From Microbacterium sp. SORGH_AS_0428 (lineage in GTDB: Bacteria > Actinomycetota > Actinomycetes > Actinomycetales > Microbacteriaceae), in contig NZ_JAVIZT010000001.1 in NCBI RefSeq assembly GCF_031453615.1, positions 992,001 through 1,056,000 of the forward strand: DNA of 64,000 bases, given 5' to 3'. Below the pieces are notes generated by a model. It had not been told where the DNA came from. It was given only the letters and a program-made list of their open reading frames with translations, and searched no databases. Shown piece by piece: positions 1 through 11,090 of the stretch. The position numbers were made by a program, and so were the translations under genes. Within the stretch, counting starts at the first letter, position 1. Every line of letters begins with the position of its first letter.

Positions 1-615
1 CGAGTGCTCGCGGGCGAGTTCCACGATCTGGGTCAGCACCTCACGCGTGTAGACGGCGCCGGTGGGGTTGTTGGGGTTGATGACGACGATCGCCTTGGTG
101 CGATCGGTGATCTTGGAACGGATGTCCTCGATGTCGGGCTGCCAGCCGTTCTGCTCGTCGCAGACGTAGTGCACCGGGGTGCCGCCGCCGAGGCTCGTCA
201 TGGCCGTCCACAGCGGGTAGTCCGGTGCCGGGATGAGAACCTCGTCACCCTCGTCCAGGAGCGCCTGCATCGTCATCGTGATCAGCTCGGAGACACCGTT
301 GCCGAGGTACACGTCGTCGGGCGTGAAGGTCGGGAAGCCCGGCTCCTGCTCGTACCGGTACACGACGGCGCGACGCGCGGACATGATGCCCTTGCTCTCG
401 CTGTAGCCGTGCGCGGAGGGAATCGCATCGATCATGTCGCGCACGATCTGGAAGGGCGCATCGAAGCCGAAGACCGCCGGGTTGCCCGTGTTGAGCTTCA
501 GGATCGTGTGTCCCTCGGCTTCGAGCCGGTCGGCCTCCACCAGGGCCTCGCCGCGGATCTCGTAAAGGACATCCTTCAGCTTCCGGGACTGGTCGAGGGG
601 GCGCAGCGAGCTCAT
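1..615 (-). CDS. PLP-dependent aminotransferase, alanine/aspartate type (3' end outside the window)
   Basis: The first 205 residues of a fold-type I aminotransferase are visible; the gene runs off the left edge, so the PLP-binding lysine is not seen. The N-terminus (MSSLRPLDQSRKLKDVLYEI), a LNTGNP stretch near residue 41, YLGNGVSE near 103 and the NPNNPTG substrate/cofactor motif at 180-186 fit the AlaA/aspartate aminotransferase group, which moves an amino group between amino acids and 2-oxo acids in the cytosol. The start at 615 is supported by a TATCCT -10 box six bases upstream, which suggests a leaderless transcript. It is divergent from an Lrp-type regulator 140 bases away, a common pairing in which the regulator senses amino acids. 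The exact substrate cannot be fixed from this fragment. Confidence 0.85.
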   Translation of the reverse strand, partial: MSSLRPLDQSRKLKDVLYEIRGEALVEADRLEAEGHTILKLNTGNPAVFGFDAPFQIVRDMIDAIPSAHGYSESKGIMSARRAVVYRYEQEPGFPTFTPDDVYLGNGVSELITMTMQALLDEGDEVLIPAPDYPLWTAMTSLGGGTPVHYVCDEQNGWQPDIEDIRSKITDRTKAIVVINPNNPTGAVYTREVLTQIVELAREHS

Positions 616-621
616 CCGATC

Positions 622-627
622 AGGATA
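622..627 (-). promoter_or_regulatory. -10 box of the aminotransferase (leaderless type)
   Basis: TATCCT on the minus strand, separated by 6 bases from the ATG at 615. This spacing would place transcription initiation at or next to the start codon. No Shine-Dalgarno sequence is present. Confidence 0.5.
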
Positions 628-755
628 GTCCGGCCACGGCAGGGCCAATCCGCATCTGCTGGCACGTCTGGCGCTTACCGCGCGTCATTCGGCGGTTCTC
701 ACATAAACGCCGCCGATACGGTGAAGAGGTAACACCCCTTACCCGAAGGACTCCC

Positions 756-1214
756 ATGGCCGCGCGCGATCGACTCGACGACACCTCCAAACGCATCATC
801 GAACAGCTTCAGGAGAACGGGCGCCGCTCCTACGCCGAGATCGGCAAAGCCGTCGGGCTGAGCGAGGCCGCTGTGCGACAGCGGGTGCAGCGCTTGACGG
901 ATTCGGGCATCATGCAGGTGGTCGCCGTCACCGACCCCATGCGACTCGGCTTCCATCGTCAGGCGCTCGTGGGTCTGCGCGTCAGCGGCGACAGCCGCGC
1001 CGTGGCGGCCGAGCTCGAGCAGATCTCCGCCGTCGACTACCTCGTGCTCACCGCGGGCAGCTTCGACATCCTCATCGAGGTGGTCTGCGCATCCGATCAG
1101 GACCTCGCCGAGCTGCTGAACGCCCGCATCCGCACGATCCCCGGCGTCATCTCCTCGGAGACGTTCGTCTACCTCGAGGTGCGCAAGCAGTCCTTCGACT
1201 GGGGCACGCCCTGA
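756..1214 (+). CDS. Lrp/AsnC family transcriptional regulator
   Basis: A 152-residue protein with the standard length and layout of the Lrp/AsnC family. It has an N-terminal winged helix-turn-helix (about residues 10-60, recognition region around SYAEIGKAVGLSEAAVRQRVQRL) and a C-terminal RAM/AsnC ligand-binding domain (about 70-145) in which LVLTAGSFDILIEVVC forms the usual beta strand. Such proteins form octamers or dimers, bind amino acids and control nearby metabolic genes. The start ATG follows GAAGGA by 6 bases. The divergent aminotransferase is the obvious candidate target; the effector is unknown. The gene ends at a perfect hairpin shared with secA. Confidence 0.9.
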   Translation: MAARDRLDDTSKRIIEQLQENGRRSYAEIGKAVGLSEAAVRQRVQRLTDSGIMQVVAVTDPMRLGFHRQALVGLRVSGDSRAVAAELEQISAVDYLVLTAGSFDILIEVVCASDQDLAELLNARIRTIPGVISSETFVYLEVRKQSFDWGTP

Positions 1215-1218
1215 ACGA

Positions 1219-1249
1219 GCGAGCGCCCCGCATCCTGCGGGGCGCTCGC
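1219..1249. terminator. Bidirectional hairpin terminator between lrp and secA
   Basis: A perfect 14-bp GC-rich stem (1219-1232 with 1236-1249) and a 3-base TCC loop fill the 40-bp space between the convergent Lrp-type and secA genes. There is no long T tract, as is usual in high-GC actinobacteria. Confidence 0.85.
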
Positions 1250-1254
1250 CGATC

Positions 1255-4041
<2,787 letters not shown>

Positions 4042-4207
4042 GTGGCATCTCCATCTGTCGGGTGGGCGTGCTTCTGCCCAGTCGCACCCGGAGCCCGGGC
4101 ACACCGCCCCCATGTTATCCGTCTGTGACCTCTCAGAGCACGACGAACGACGGGTTCAAAGCCATTGCCCACCCAGCCGCGGCCTCGCGGCGCGCCGTGA
4201 GGCCGCG

Positions 4208-4235
4208 GGGAACGTTTCCCGGTATGCATATATGC
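4208..4235. promoter_or_regulatory. Two palindromes upstream of padR, candidate operator
   Basis: GGGAA-CGT-TTCCC (4208-4220) and the perfect 10-bp palindrome GCATATATGC (4226-4235) lie 28-55 bases upstream of the padR start, in the expected promoter position. The A/T-rich second palindrome stands out in this GC-rich context and may contain the -10 region. PadR proteins often repress their own gene, so autoregulation is plausible but not shown. Confidence 0.4.
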
Positions 4236-4262
4236 GTCCCCCGTCACCCCCGAAGGAGCCCC

Positions 4263-4835
4263 ATGTCGGTCAGGCAGTCGCTGCTCGCCATCCTCGCGCA
4301 GGGCGCGTGCTACGGCTATCAGCTGCGCGCCGAACTCGAGCGGCGCAGCGGATCGGACTGGAGCGTGAACGTCGGGCAGATCTACAACACGCTCGATCGG
4401 CTCGAGCGCGACGGACTCGTGACCAAGGGCGCCGTCGATGCGCAGGGCCACGTCTACTACGCCGCGACCGAGGCGGGCGTCGCATCCGCGTCAGGCTGGC
4501 TCCTGCGGCCCCTTCCCACCGCGAGCGGTTCGCGGGACGAGATCGCGACCAAGATCGCCCTGGCGGCGACGTTGCCCGGCGTGGATGCGGAGGCCGCGAC
4601 CCGCGCCGAACGGGATGCCGCCGCCGACCGGCTCGCGCAGGCGCGCACAGCCGCAACCGGGCAGCACGACCTGGCGCGGTCGATCGCGCACGAGGCGCGC
4701 GTGGCGGGCGCGGAGGCGCAGCTGCGGTGGCTGGAGCGTGTCCTCGAGCGGCTGGAGGCCACCCCCGAGAGGTCCCGCGTCCAGCCGATCTCGCAGTCCC
4801 GCCCGCGTCGGGGACGCCCCTCCCGAATCGCGTGA
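4263..4835 (+). CDS. PadR family transcriptional regulator
   Basis: A 190-residue regulator. The N-terminal winged helix (residues 1-80) shows the PadR signature: SLLAILAQGACYGYQLRAELERRSG, VNVGQIYNTLDRLERDGLV and HVYYAATEAG. The C-terminal half is a long Ala/Arg-rich helical region of the kind used for dimerisation. The start at 4263 is preceded by AAGGAG at 7-base spacing; an upstream in-frame ATG at 4062 is rejected because the family N-terminus begins here. The protein is followed 56 bases later by a coiled-coil gene that has its own -10 box. PadR proteins typically sense small phenolic or toxic compounds, but no transporter lies beside this one, so the target is unknown apart from likely autoregulation through the upstream palindromes. 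Confidence 0.88.
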   Translation: MSVRQSLLAILAQGACYGYQLRAELERRSGSDWSVNVGQIYNTLDRLERDGLVTKGAVDAQGHVYYAATEAGVASASGWLLRPLPTASGSRDEIATKIALAATLPGVDAEAATRAERDAAADRLAQARTAATGQHDLARSIAHEARVAGAEAQLRWLERVLERLEATPERSRVQPISQSRPRRGRPSRIA

Positions 4836-4879
4836 ACGTCCGATCCACGCCGGCTGAGAACAGGCACATCCAGCGCGCC

Positions 4880-4885
4880 TAGGAT
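4880..4885 (+). promoter_or_regulatory. -10 box of the coiled-coil protein gene (leaderless type)
   Basis: TAGGAT followed by 6 bases and the ATG at 4892. No Shine-Dalgarno sequence is seen. Confidence 0.5.
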
Positions 4886-4891
4886 CGAGCC

Positions 4892-6208
4892 ATGGCCGGT
4901 TTCTGGGGTAAGCGCAAGCGTGAGCAGCAGGCCGAGATCGACGCGCAGGACGCGGATCTCGCCCGCCGCGCGCAGCAGAGTCTCGTCGCCGCGGATGAGC
5001 GCATCCGCGCCACGACGGAGGAGCTCGCCTTCGCCGAGGCGGAGCTCGGCGAGCGCTCGACGAAGGAGCTGCGCGAGGCGCTGCAAGCCGTGCGCACCCA
5101 CCTCGGCGAGGCGTTCCAGCTGCACCAGCTCAATCACGACGAGATCCCCGACACCCCGGAGGAGTTGCGCACCCGGAATGCGCGCATCGTGCAGCTGTGC
5201 GAGTGGGCCGAGGATCTCCTCGACGATCGCACCTCCGCACTGGCGGGGGCGGTCGCCCGCATCCGGGAGGCGCCGCAGGTGCTCGCCGGCGTCCGTGCCG
5301 ATGCCGAGAGGCTGCGCGAACGCGTGCCCGGCGCGCGCGAGGTCGTCGACCGTCTCCGCCAGCGATACTCCCCCGCCGCTCTCAGTCAGATCGAGAACGC
5401 CCCCGCCGAGGCGGAGCAGGTGCTGACCTTCGCCGCTCACAGCGCGGAGGTGTCGGTACGCCGCCGGGAGGCGAATCGCGCCGAAGAGGCGAACATGGCC
5501 CTCGAGGCCGCGACCGAGGCCGTGCGGCGGGCAGAATCGCTCTTGGACGGCGTGGAGGACTTCGAGATCGAGGCGCTGCGCGCCGAGTCCACCCTCGCCG
5601 AGGTCATCGCGGACTCGCGCGACGACATCGTCCGCGCCCGGTCGCTGCCGGCGAACCCCGAGATCCAGCGAGCGATGAGCGAACTGGAGAGGGCGCTGGC
5701 GGCTCTCCCGCCGGCGGGGAGTCCCGCCGACCCCTTCACGCAGCTCTCGCAGCTGCGCAGCGCCAACACGGCGCTGGACGAGGCGGTCGCCAAGGCGCGA
5801 CGCCGTGCCGAACACCCCCTTCCCAGCCCCGCGCAGGTCAGCCACGCCGTGGACGACGCCGATCGTCAGATCGCGGTCGCCCGCAGCCTCATCAACGGTC
5901 ACAGCGGGTGGATCGGAGCCGACGCGCGCACGCGTCTCGCCGAGGCGGAGCGCACGCGGCTGGAGATCGCCAACCTCCCGGACGAGGAGGACTCCCGCGA
6001 GAGCGCGCTGCAGCTCGCGCGCCGCAGCGGACAGCTCGCCAGCGAGGCACTGCAGCTGGCCCAGCGCGACATCGACTCCTCCCGCCCGCGCCACGACGAC
6101 TGGGGCGGCTACGGTCGCGGCGGTCGCGGCGGCGGCATGGGCGACGCGATGGGCGGCATCCTGGGAGGCCTGGTCATCGGCGGTCTCCTGGGCGACATGT
6201 TCGACTGA
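4892..6208 (+). CDS. Coiled-coil protein resembling the cytoplasmic half of TPM-domain proteins
   Basis: A 438-residue, strongly alpha-helical, Ala/Glu/Arg-rich protein. It has no signal peptide and no clear membrane segment before the end. The tail (about 400-438) is Gly-rich and closes with the short hydrophobic stretch ILGGLVIGGLLGDMF. The helical body (for example ERVPGAREVVDRLRQRYSP near 150 and AVRRAESLLDGVEDFEIEAL near 210) resembles the C-terminal region that in actinobacterial TPM-domain proteins follows an exported TPM phosphatase-fold domain and a membrane helix. Here both of those parts are absent, so this looks like a stand-alone or trimmed paralogue. The function of the region is unknown; a scaffold role at the membrane is only a guess. 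It ends at a strong hairpin shared with hpf. Confidence 0.6.
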   Translation: MAGFWGKRKREQQAEIDAQDADLARRAQQSLVAADERIRATTEELAFAEAELGERSTKELREALQAVRTHLGEAFQLHQLNHDEIPDTPEELRTRNARIVQLCEWAEDLLDDRTSALAGAVARIREAPQVLAGVRADAERLRERVPGAREVVDRLRQRYSPAALSQIENAPAEAEQVLTFAAHSAEVSVRRREANRAEEANMALEAATEAVRRAESLLDGVEDFEIEALRAESTLAEVIADSRDDIVRARSLPANPEIQRAMSELERALAALPPAGSPADPFTQLSQLRSANTALDEAVAKARRRAEHPLPSPAQVSHAVDDADRQIAVARSLINGHSGWIGADARTRLAEAERTRLEIANLPDEEDSRESALQLARRSGQLASEALQLAQRDIDSSRPRHDDWGGYGRGGRGGGMGDAMGGILGGLVIGGLLGDMFD

Positions 6209-6223
6209 CGTCCTCCTCGACCG

Positions 6224-6261
6224 ACAGAAGGGGCCGCCTCTGAAGAGGCGGCCCCTTCTGT
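6224..6261. terminator. Bidirectional hairpin terminator
   Basis: A perfect 17-bp stem (6224-6240 with 6245-6261) and TGAA loop sit between the convergent coiled-coil gene and hpf. Flanking A and T residues give it intrinsic-terminator character in both directions. Confidence 0.9.
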
Positions 6262-6269
6262 TCTCGTCG

Positions 6270-6929
6270 TCAGGAGGCGACGCGTGCGGGCTGCGCCAGG
6301 GTGTCGAGCGCGATGACTCCGTAGTCCCACCCCTTGCGGCGATAGACGACGCTCGGCTGGTCACTGCGTGCGTCGATGAAGAGGAAGAAGTCGTGCCCGA
6401 CCAGTTCCATCCGATCGACGGCGTCCTCGACGCTCATCCACTCGGCATCGAACTGCTTGGTGCGGATGACGACGGGCGTGTAGTCCTGCTCGTCCTCGGC
6501 ACCGGTCATCACGGGCACCTCGCCCGTGGCGACGGCCTTGAGCACATCGACGGATGCGGGCTGAACATCGATCCCGGCGATCTCACCCGTGCCTTTCTCG
6601 TAGTGGGCTCCGCGCGGGTGGTTCCGGGCGTCGACGCGCTTGTCCTTGGCACGGCGCACCTGCTCGCACAGCTTGTCGACGGCGAGATCGAGGGCGGTGA
6701 ACTTGTCGCCGTCGACCGCCTCGGCGCGGATGACCGGCCCCTTGCCGGTGAGGGTCAATTCGACCGTGGAGTCCTCGTGAGCACCGTTGCGGTACGCCCG
6801 ATGGGTGACCTTGACCTCGAGCCCGGCGGCCCGCGGCGCGATGTTCTCTATGCGGCTGGACTTCTCGTCCACGACAGAGCGGAAACGGTCCGAGATGCCG
6901 ACGCCCACGCCGACGATGTTGGTTTCCAT
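6270..6929 (-). CDS. hpf: Long-form ribosome hibernation promoting factor
   Basis: A 219-residue two-domain protein. The N-terminal RaiA/YfiA-like domain (about 1-110, METNIVGVGVGISDRFRSVV...) binds the decoding centre of idle 30S subunits, and the C-terminal domain (about 160-215, VVIRTKQFDAEWMSVEDAVDRMEL...) dimerises to form 100S ribosomes. The length matches the long HPF/MPY form of Gram-positive bacteria. The start at 6929 is chosen because AAGGAGG, a near-perfect Shine-Dalgarno site, lies 7 bases upstream; an in-frame ATG at 6962 lacks this. It sits downstream of comF in the same orientation, the usual actinobacterial order. Induction in stationary phase or stress is known for the family; no specific operator was recognised. 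Confidence 0.95.
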   Translation of the reverse strand: METNIVGVGVGISDRFRSVVDEKSSRIENIAPRAAGLEVKVTHRAYRNGAHEDSTVELTLTGKGPVIRAEAVDGDKFTALDLAVDKLCEQVRRAKDKRVDARNHPRGAHYEKGTGEIAGIDVQPASVDVLKAVATGEVPVMTGAEDEQDYTPVVIRTKQFDAEWMSVEDAVDRMELVGHDFFLFIDARSDQPSVVYRRKGWDYGVIALDTLAQPARVAS

Positions 6930-6994
6930 CCTTGACCTCCTTGTTCCGGTCCACCCGGTCAAGGGCGGACCTTCGTCGCCTTGTCACCCCCACG

Positions 6995-7678
6995 CTAGCC
7001 CGGGTTCATGTCCGTGTCACGAACGAATCCGGAGCGCCGCGTGTGAGCGACGCACACGACCCCCGCGACCTCGGCACCCGCCTCCCGCAGCGCCCGCGCC
7101 GCCTCGCCCACGCTCGCTCCCGTCGTGACGACGTCGTCGACGATGACGACGCGCCGGCCGTCCAGTCGCCGACGGGCGCGAAGGCTTCCGGCGACGTTGC
7201 GCGCCCGCTCGGCGCGGCCGAGTTCGCGCTGGTCGCGCGTGCTCCGGATGCGGCGCAGCACCGACAGGGCCGGCAGGCCGCTGCGATCCAGGATCGCCTC
7301 CACCACCCGGTGTCCCCGCCGCCGAAAGGCCGCAGCGGAGGTGGGCATCGGAACGAACAGCACGTCCGCATCCGGAAACCCCGCCCGCGCCGCAGCGGCC
7401 AGCGCTGCGGCGAACGGCCTCACGAGCGAGGTGCGTCCCTCCTCCTTGAGCGTGCGCAGCGCGCGGGCCGGTCGATCGGCGAAGTCGAAGGCCGCGTGGA
7501 CGACGAGGCCGGACGCCAGCACGTGGCGCAGCGGCCTCGGCGCGGCGATCAGGTCGGTGCACGTCGCGCACAGGACGCTGTCCGGGACGCCGCATCCCGC
7601 GCAGTCGACGGGCAGGATGAGGGCCAGGGCGTCGGAGAGCACGGCGATCACCCGACCACCCTGCTCCGCACCGGACAC
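6995..7678 (-). CDS. ComF family phosphoribosyltransferase-like protein
   Basis: A 227-residue ComF-family protein. Two CxxC pairs (26-29 and 37-40) form the N-terminal zinc site, and VVIVDDVVTTGAS (about 177-189) is the PRPP-binding loop of type I phosphoribosyltransferases. In competent bacteria ComF assists DNA uptake at the inner membrane; in non-competent actinobacteria the role is unknown. A GTG start is used. The gene lies 66 bases downstream of lpqB and is probably transcribed with mtrAB-lpqB, a conserved actinobacterial arrangement. Confidence 0.9.
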   Translation of the reverse strand: MSGAEQGGRVIAVLSDALALILPVDCAGCGVPDSVLCATCTDLIAAPRPLRHVLASGLVVHAAFDFADRPARALRTLKEEGRTSLVRPFAAALAAAARAGFPDADVLFVPMPTSAAAFRRRGHRVVEAILDRSGLPALSVLRRIRSTRDQRELGRAERARNVAGSLRARRRLDGRRVVIVDDVVTTGASVGEAARALREAGAEVAGVVCVAHTRRSGFVRDTDMNPG

Positions 7679-7744
7679 GACGCGACGGCACCGCTGCGAC
7701 CCGCGAGCGCGACGCGCCGACGCCTGCCTGGTGGGGAGGACGAC

Positions 7745-9409
7745 TCAGTCGGCGTCGCCCTGCTGCGTGGCGAGCACCTGGACCCCGGTCGCGGTCTGCA
7801 CCCAGTTGGACTGGCGGCGCACGTACAGGGTGCCGTCGGCCGCGAGGATGCGCACCGCCGCCGGCGAGTTCGCGCCGGAGATGGCCACCGCGTCCACCGG
7901 CGCGTCGACGACGGTCGCGGCTCCCCCCACGACCTGCTGCACGAACACGGGCGCCGCCGCGTCGCCCGACACGACGCCGACCGTCGTCGTGTCGAGCCAC
8001 GCCAACCCGCGGGTGGGCGCATCGAGCGTCGTCAGCGACACGGCGGGTCCCAGGGCACTGGGCACACCGGCCGAGTCCCGCTCGACGCCGGCCACGACGA
8101 GCATCGACCGGCCGCCCGCGGTGAGCACGGCCGCCATCCGACTGCCGTCGCGGGAGATCTGCATGGCGTCGATCCGACTCGCCCCCCACGCGGACGGCAC
8201 CTCGAGCGCGGTGCCGTCCGTCCCGGTCGCACGCACGCGGGACGGATCGGCGGCGGGCACGGTCCAGATCATGCCGAACGGATCGATCGTGGGCGCGAGC
8301 ACACCCGCCCGCTCGTCGACGACGCGGCTGGTGCCGTCGTCGGCGACCTCCGCCGCCGTGCCGTCGGGAAGCAGGACCGCCGCGACAGTGCGACCGACGC
8401 CGAGCTGCACGGTTCTCGGCTCGACCTCCAGCAGGGCCGGCGACAGACCGGGCAGCGGTGTGAGCTCGCCCGAGAGGAGGTACCCGAACCCGTCGGCGTC
8501 GCGCACCAGCGCCCGAGAGTCGACGAGGGTCGAACGCGTCGGGATCCTGGACGCGTTCACTCGTGCGCCGTCCACCTGCATCTCGACCGCGGTGACCTGG
8601 GCGGTGACCAGGCTCGCGGAGAGCTGCGTCTGCATCCGGTCCAGGGTGACCTGGTCCAATCCGAGCGCCTGCTCGCTCAGCTGCGCCTGTGCGACGCCGT
8701 TGGACAACGGCACGGAGGGGACGAGCGTGACGTTGTCGGGGAAGGCGGAGACGACGGATGCGGCCAGCCAGGGCGAGGGCTCGCCGTTGACGACGGCGGC
8801 GGCGATCCGCGTCAGCGCGTTGGTGGTGGGGAACCAGCGCACGTCGGGAACGAGGTAGCGCCACGTGGGATCGAAGTACATGACGTCGTACGAGCGGAAC
8901 ACGTTGCGGAACAGGTCCTCGTCGAGCACGATGCCGTCCGGCGCGTGCGTGATGCGCCACTCGCCGTCGGCACCCTGGGCGAGTGCGAACGGCAGGGGGA
9001 CGCTGGCTCCCTCGTCCGACAGCGTGTACGTGCCGGCCTCGTCGATCGTCGCCTGCGGGGTCACGTCGAGGACGATCTCGTCGTCGATCTCGGCATAGCT
9101 GCGGTCCGCGAGAACGTCGACGATCACGCCCGCCTCGGGCTTCCACTGATCGCGGTAGCTCTCCGAGAGGAACTGCCGGGCCACCTGCCAGTTGTCCTGC
9201 GGCCCGGATGCGGCGCGCACGAACCCGTCCACGATCTGCCTGGCCGTCGCGCCGGGCTGCGGCCCGTCCGGACGGTAGATGACGTCGGGCGCCGTGGAGT
9301 CCGACCCCAGCTGCGGCCCCGGCTGCACCGTCCCGGTCGTCGGAAGACCGGCGCACGCCGTCAGGACGAGCGCGAGAGCTCCCAGCAGAGCGATGAGGAT
9401 CCGTCTCAT
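7745..9409 (-). CDS. lpqB: Lipoprotein LpqB
   Basis: A 554-residue lipoprotein. The signal peptide MRRILIALLGALALVLTAC places the lipidated Cys at residue 19. A GerMN/sporulation-type domain follows (about 50-230), then a beta-propeller-like region rich in short Gly/Asp turns. In mycobacteria LpqB binds the extracytoplasmic sensor domain of MtrB and tunes MtrA phosphorylation, linking envelope status to cell division. The ATG overlaps the mtrB stop codon by 4 bases (ATGA), indicating translational coupling. Confidence 0.95.
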   Translation of the reverse strand: MRRILIALLGALALVLTACAGLPTTGTVQPGPQLGSDSTAPDVIYRPDGPQPGATARQIVDGFVRAASGPQDNWQVARQFLSESYRDQWKPEAGVIVDVLADRSYAEIDDEIVLDVTPQATIDEAGTYTLSDEGASVPLPFALAQGADGEWRITHAPDGIVLDEDLFRNVFRSYDVMYFDPTWRYLVPDVRWFPTTNALTRIAAAVVNGEPSPWLAASVVSAFPDNVTLVPSVPLSNGVAQAQLSEQALGLDQVTLDRMQTQLSASLVTAQVTAVEMQVDGARVNASRIPTRSTLVDSRALVRDADGFGYLLSGELTPLPGLSPALLEVEPRTVQLGVGRTVAAVLLPDGTAAEVADDGTSRVVDERAGVLAPTIDPFGMIWTVPAADPSRVRATGTDGTALEVPSAWGASRIDAMQISRDGSRMAAVLTAGGRSMLVVAGVERDSAGVPSALGPAVSLTTLDAPTRGLAWLDTTTVGVVSGDAAAPVFVQQVVGGAATVVDAPVDAVAISGANSPAAVRILAADGTLYVRRQSNWVQTATGVQVLATQQGDAD

Positions 9410-11088
9410 GTGGACTCCTTGCCTCGCAGTGCGCTGTCGACATCGATCGGCTGGGTGAGCCCGAGATCGTCGAGGCCGTCCCCCTCCGGCGCCAGCGACA
9501 GGGGTGAGGCGACCGGGTCCGCGCCGGCGCGGCGCGGCAGGGTCAGCACGAAGTTGGTGCCGAGCCCGAGCGACGACCAGACGCCCAGCGTGCCGCCGTG
9601 CAGACGGGTGTCGCCCAGGGCGATGGCCAAGCCGAGTCCCGTGCCGCCGATCGTGCGCTTGCGCGACGGGTCGGCACGCCAGAAGCGGTCGAAGACGCGC
9701 TCCTGGTCTTCGGGCCGCATTCCCATCCCGTAATCGCGCACGCCGACCGCGACCGCATCCTGATCCGAATCCACGGTCACGACGATGGGCCGGCCCTCGC
9801 CGTGCTCGATCGCGTTGCCCAGGAGGTTGCGGACGATCCTGCGCACCCTTCGGGGGTCCATCTCGACGGGCGAGTAACCGCCCGGCGCCACGAGGCGCAC
9901 GTCGCTGCCGCGCTGTTCGGCGAGCTGGTGCATCTGGGCGACGACGTCCTCGGCGAGATGCGCGAGGCTGGTGGGCTCGAGTTCGAGCTGCACGGATCCG
10001 GCGTCGTAGCGGCTGATCTCGAGCAGGTCGGTGAGCAGCGTCTCGAACCGCTGGACCTGCGCGTGCAGCAGCTCCGCGGCGCGCGCGCTCACCGGGTCGA
10101 AGGCCTCCCGGTGATCGTTGAGCACGTCTGCGGCGAGACGGATGGTGGTCAACGGCGTGCGCAGCTCATGGGAGACGTCCGAGACGAAGCGCTGTTGCAC
10201 GAGTGAGAGCTCGGCAAGTTCCTTGATCTGCGCTTGGATGCTGTCGGCCATCGCGTTGAAGGAACGACCGAGGGTGGCGATCTCGTCCTCGCCGTGCACA
10301 TCCAGCCGCACGTCGAGTCGGCCCGCCGCGAGTTCCGCCGAGGTGTGCGCCGCCGCCCCGATCGGCACGGTCACCGACCGCAGGACGAACCACGAGATCC
10401 CCGCGATGATCGCGATGAGGGCCAGCCCCACGACCCAGAGCGTGCCCTGCACGAAGCCGAGGGTCTGATCGGCCGCGGCCAGGTCGTAGGCGATGTAGAG
10501 CTCGTACGCGCCGACGCCCGCGACGTTCAGCTGCTGTCCGACCGCGATCCCGGGCACCACGCGCCCCGACGCGTCGGTGAGGGCGATCGACTGCCACCAC
10601 TGCACGTCCGCGTCCGAGCGCACCTTGTCGCGCAGCGCATCCGTGATCTGGCCGTCCCAGTTGCCGCCGCCGAGCACGAAGTCCTGCGGCGCGGTGGCCG
10701 ACGGGGTCTGATCGACGCGGAACATCGCGACCAGGTCGGAGTCGGACTGGCGCCCGAGGCTGGCCATGACGCTGTCGACGACGTTGCGCACCTGGGCGCT
10801 GTCGCCCTGCAGCGCAGAATCCAGCGTGGCCTGAGCCGCGGTCGTGGCGCGGCGTGCATCACCCAGCACCTGGTCGCGACGCGACTGGAAGAGGTCGTTC
10901 TGGATCGCCAGCGCCATCCAGACGCACGCCACGAGGATGGCCAGCGTGGACAGCGCGATCGTGAGAACCAGCGTGCGGAAGCGCAGTGAGCGCTGCCACG
11001 AGCCCAGCACCCGCGACGGCCACGTGCGCCAGGCGCGCAGCTCGCGCCGCAGGCGGACTGCCGGCCGGGGGGCGGTCGCGGCGGGCAT
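9406..11088 (-). CDS. mtrB: Sensor histidine kinase MtrB
   Basis: A 560-residue membrane histidine kinase. TM1 lies near residues 38-60 (RTLVLTIALSTLAILVACV) and TM2 near 230-250 (VVGLALIAIIAGISWFVL). An extracytoplasmic sensor domain sits between them, and a HAMP linker follows. The HisKA helix carries the phospho-accepting His in FVSDVSHELRTPL. The catalytic domain has NLLGNAIEHGEG (N box) and GGTGLGLAIA (G box). It phosphorylates MtrA in response to envelope or osmotic cues and interacts with LpqB. The start at 11088 is 2 bases after the mtrA stop; longer in-frame versions would run into mtrA and lack family similarity. Confidence 0.96.
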   Translation of the reverse strand: MPAATAPRPAVRLRRELRAWRTWPSRVLGSWQRSLRFRTLVLTIALSTLAILVACVWMALAIQNDLFQSRRDQVLGDARRATTAAQATLDSALQGDSAQVRNVVDSVMASLGRQSDSDLVAMFRVDQTPSATAPQDFVLGGGNWDGQITDALRDKVRSDADVQWWQSIALTDASGRVVPGIAVGQQLNVAGVGAYELYIAYDLAAADQTLGFVQGTLWVVGLALIAIIAGISWFVLRSVTVPIGAAAHTSAELAAGRLDVRLDVHGEDEIATLGRSFNAMADSIQAQIKELAELSLVQQRFVSDVSHELRTPLTTIRLAADVLNDHREAFDPVSARAAELLHAQVQRFETLLTDLLEISRYDAGSVQLELEPTSLAHLAEDVVAQMHQLAEQRGSDVRLVAPGGYSPVEMDPRRVRRIVRNLLGNAIEHGEGRPIVVTVDSDQDAVAVGVRDYGMGMRPEDQERVFDRFWRADPSRKRTIGGTGLGLAIALGDTRLHGGTLGVWSSLGLGTNFVLTLPRRAGADPVASPLSLAPEGDGLDDLGLTQPIDVDSALRGKEST

Positions 11089-11090
11089 CC

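Noticed and set aside
4042..4113. Longer N-terminus for SecA from the ATG at 4113
   Set aside because: The added 24 residues are not SecA-like, and a GTG with a Shine-Dalgarno site gives the family N-terminus.
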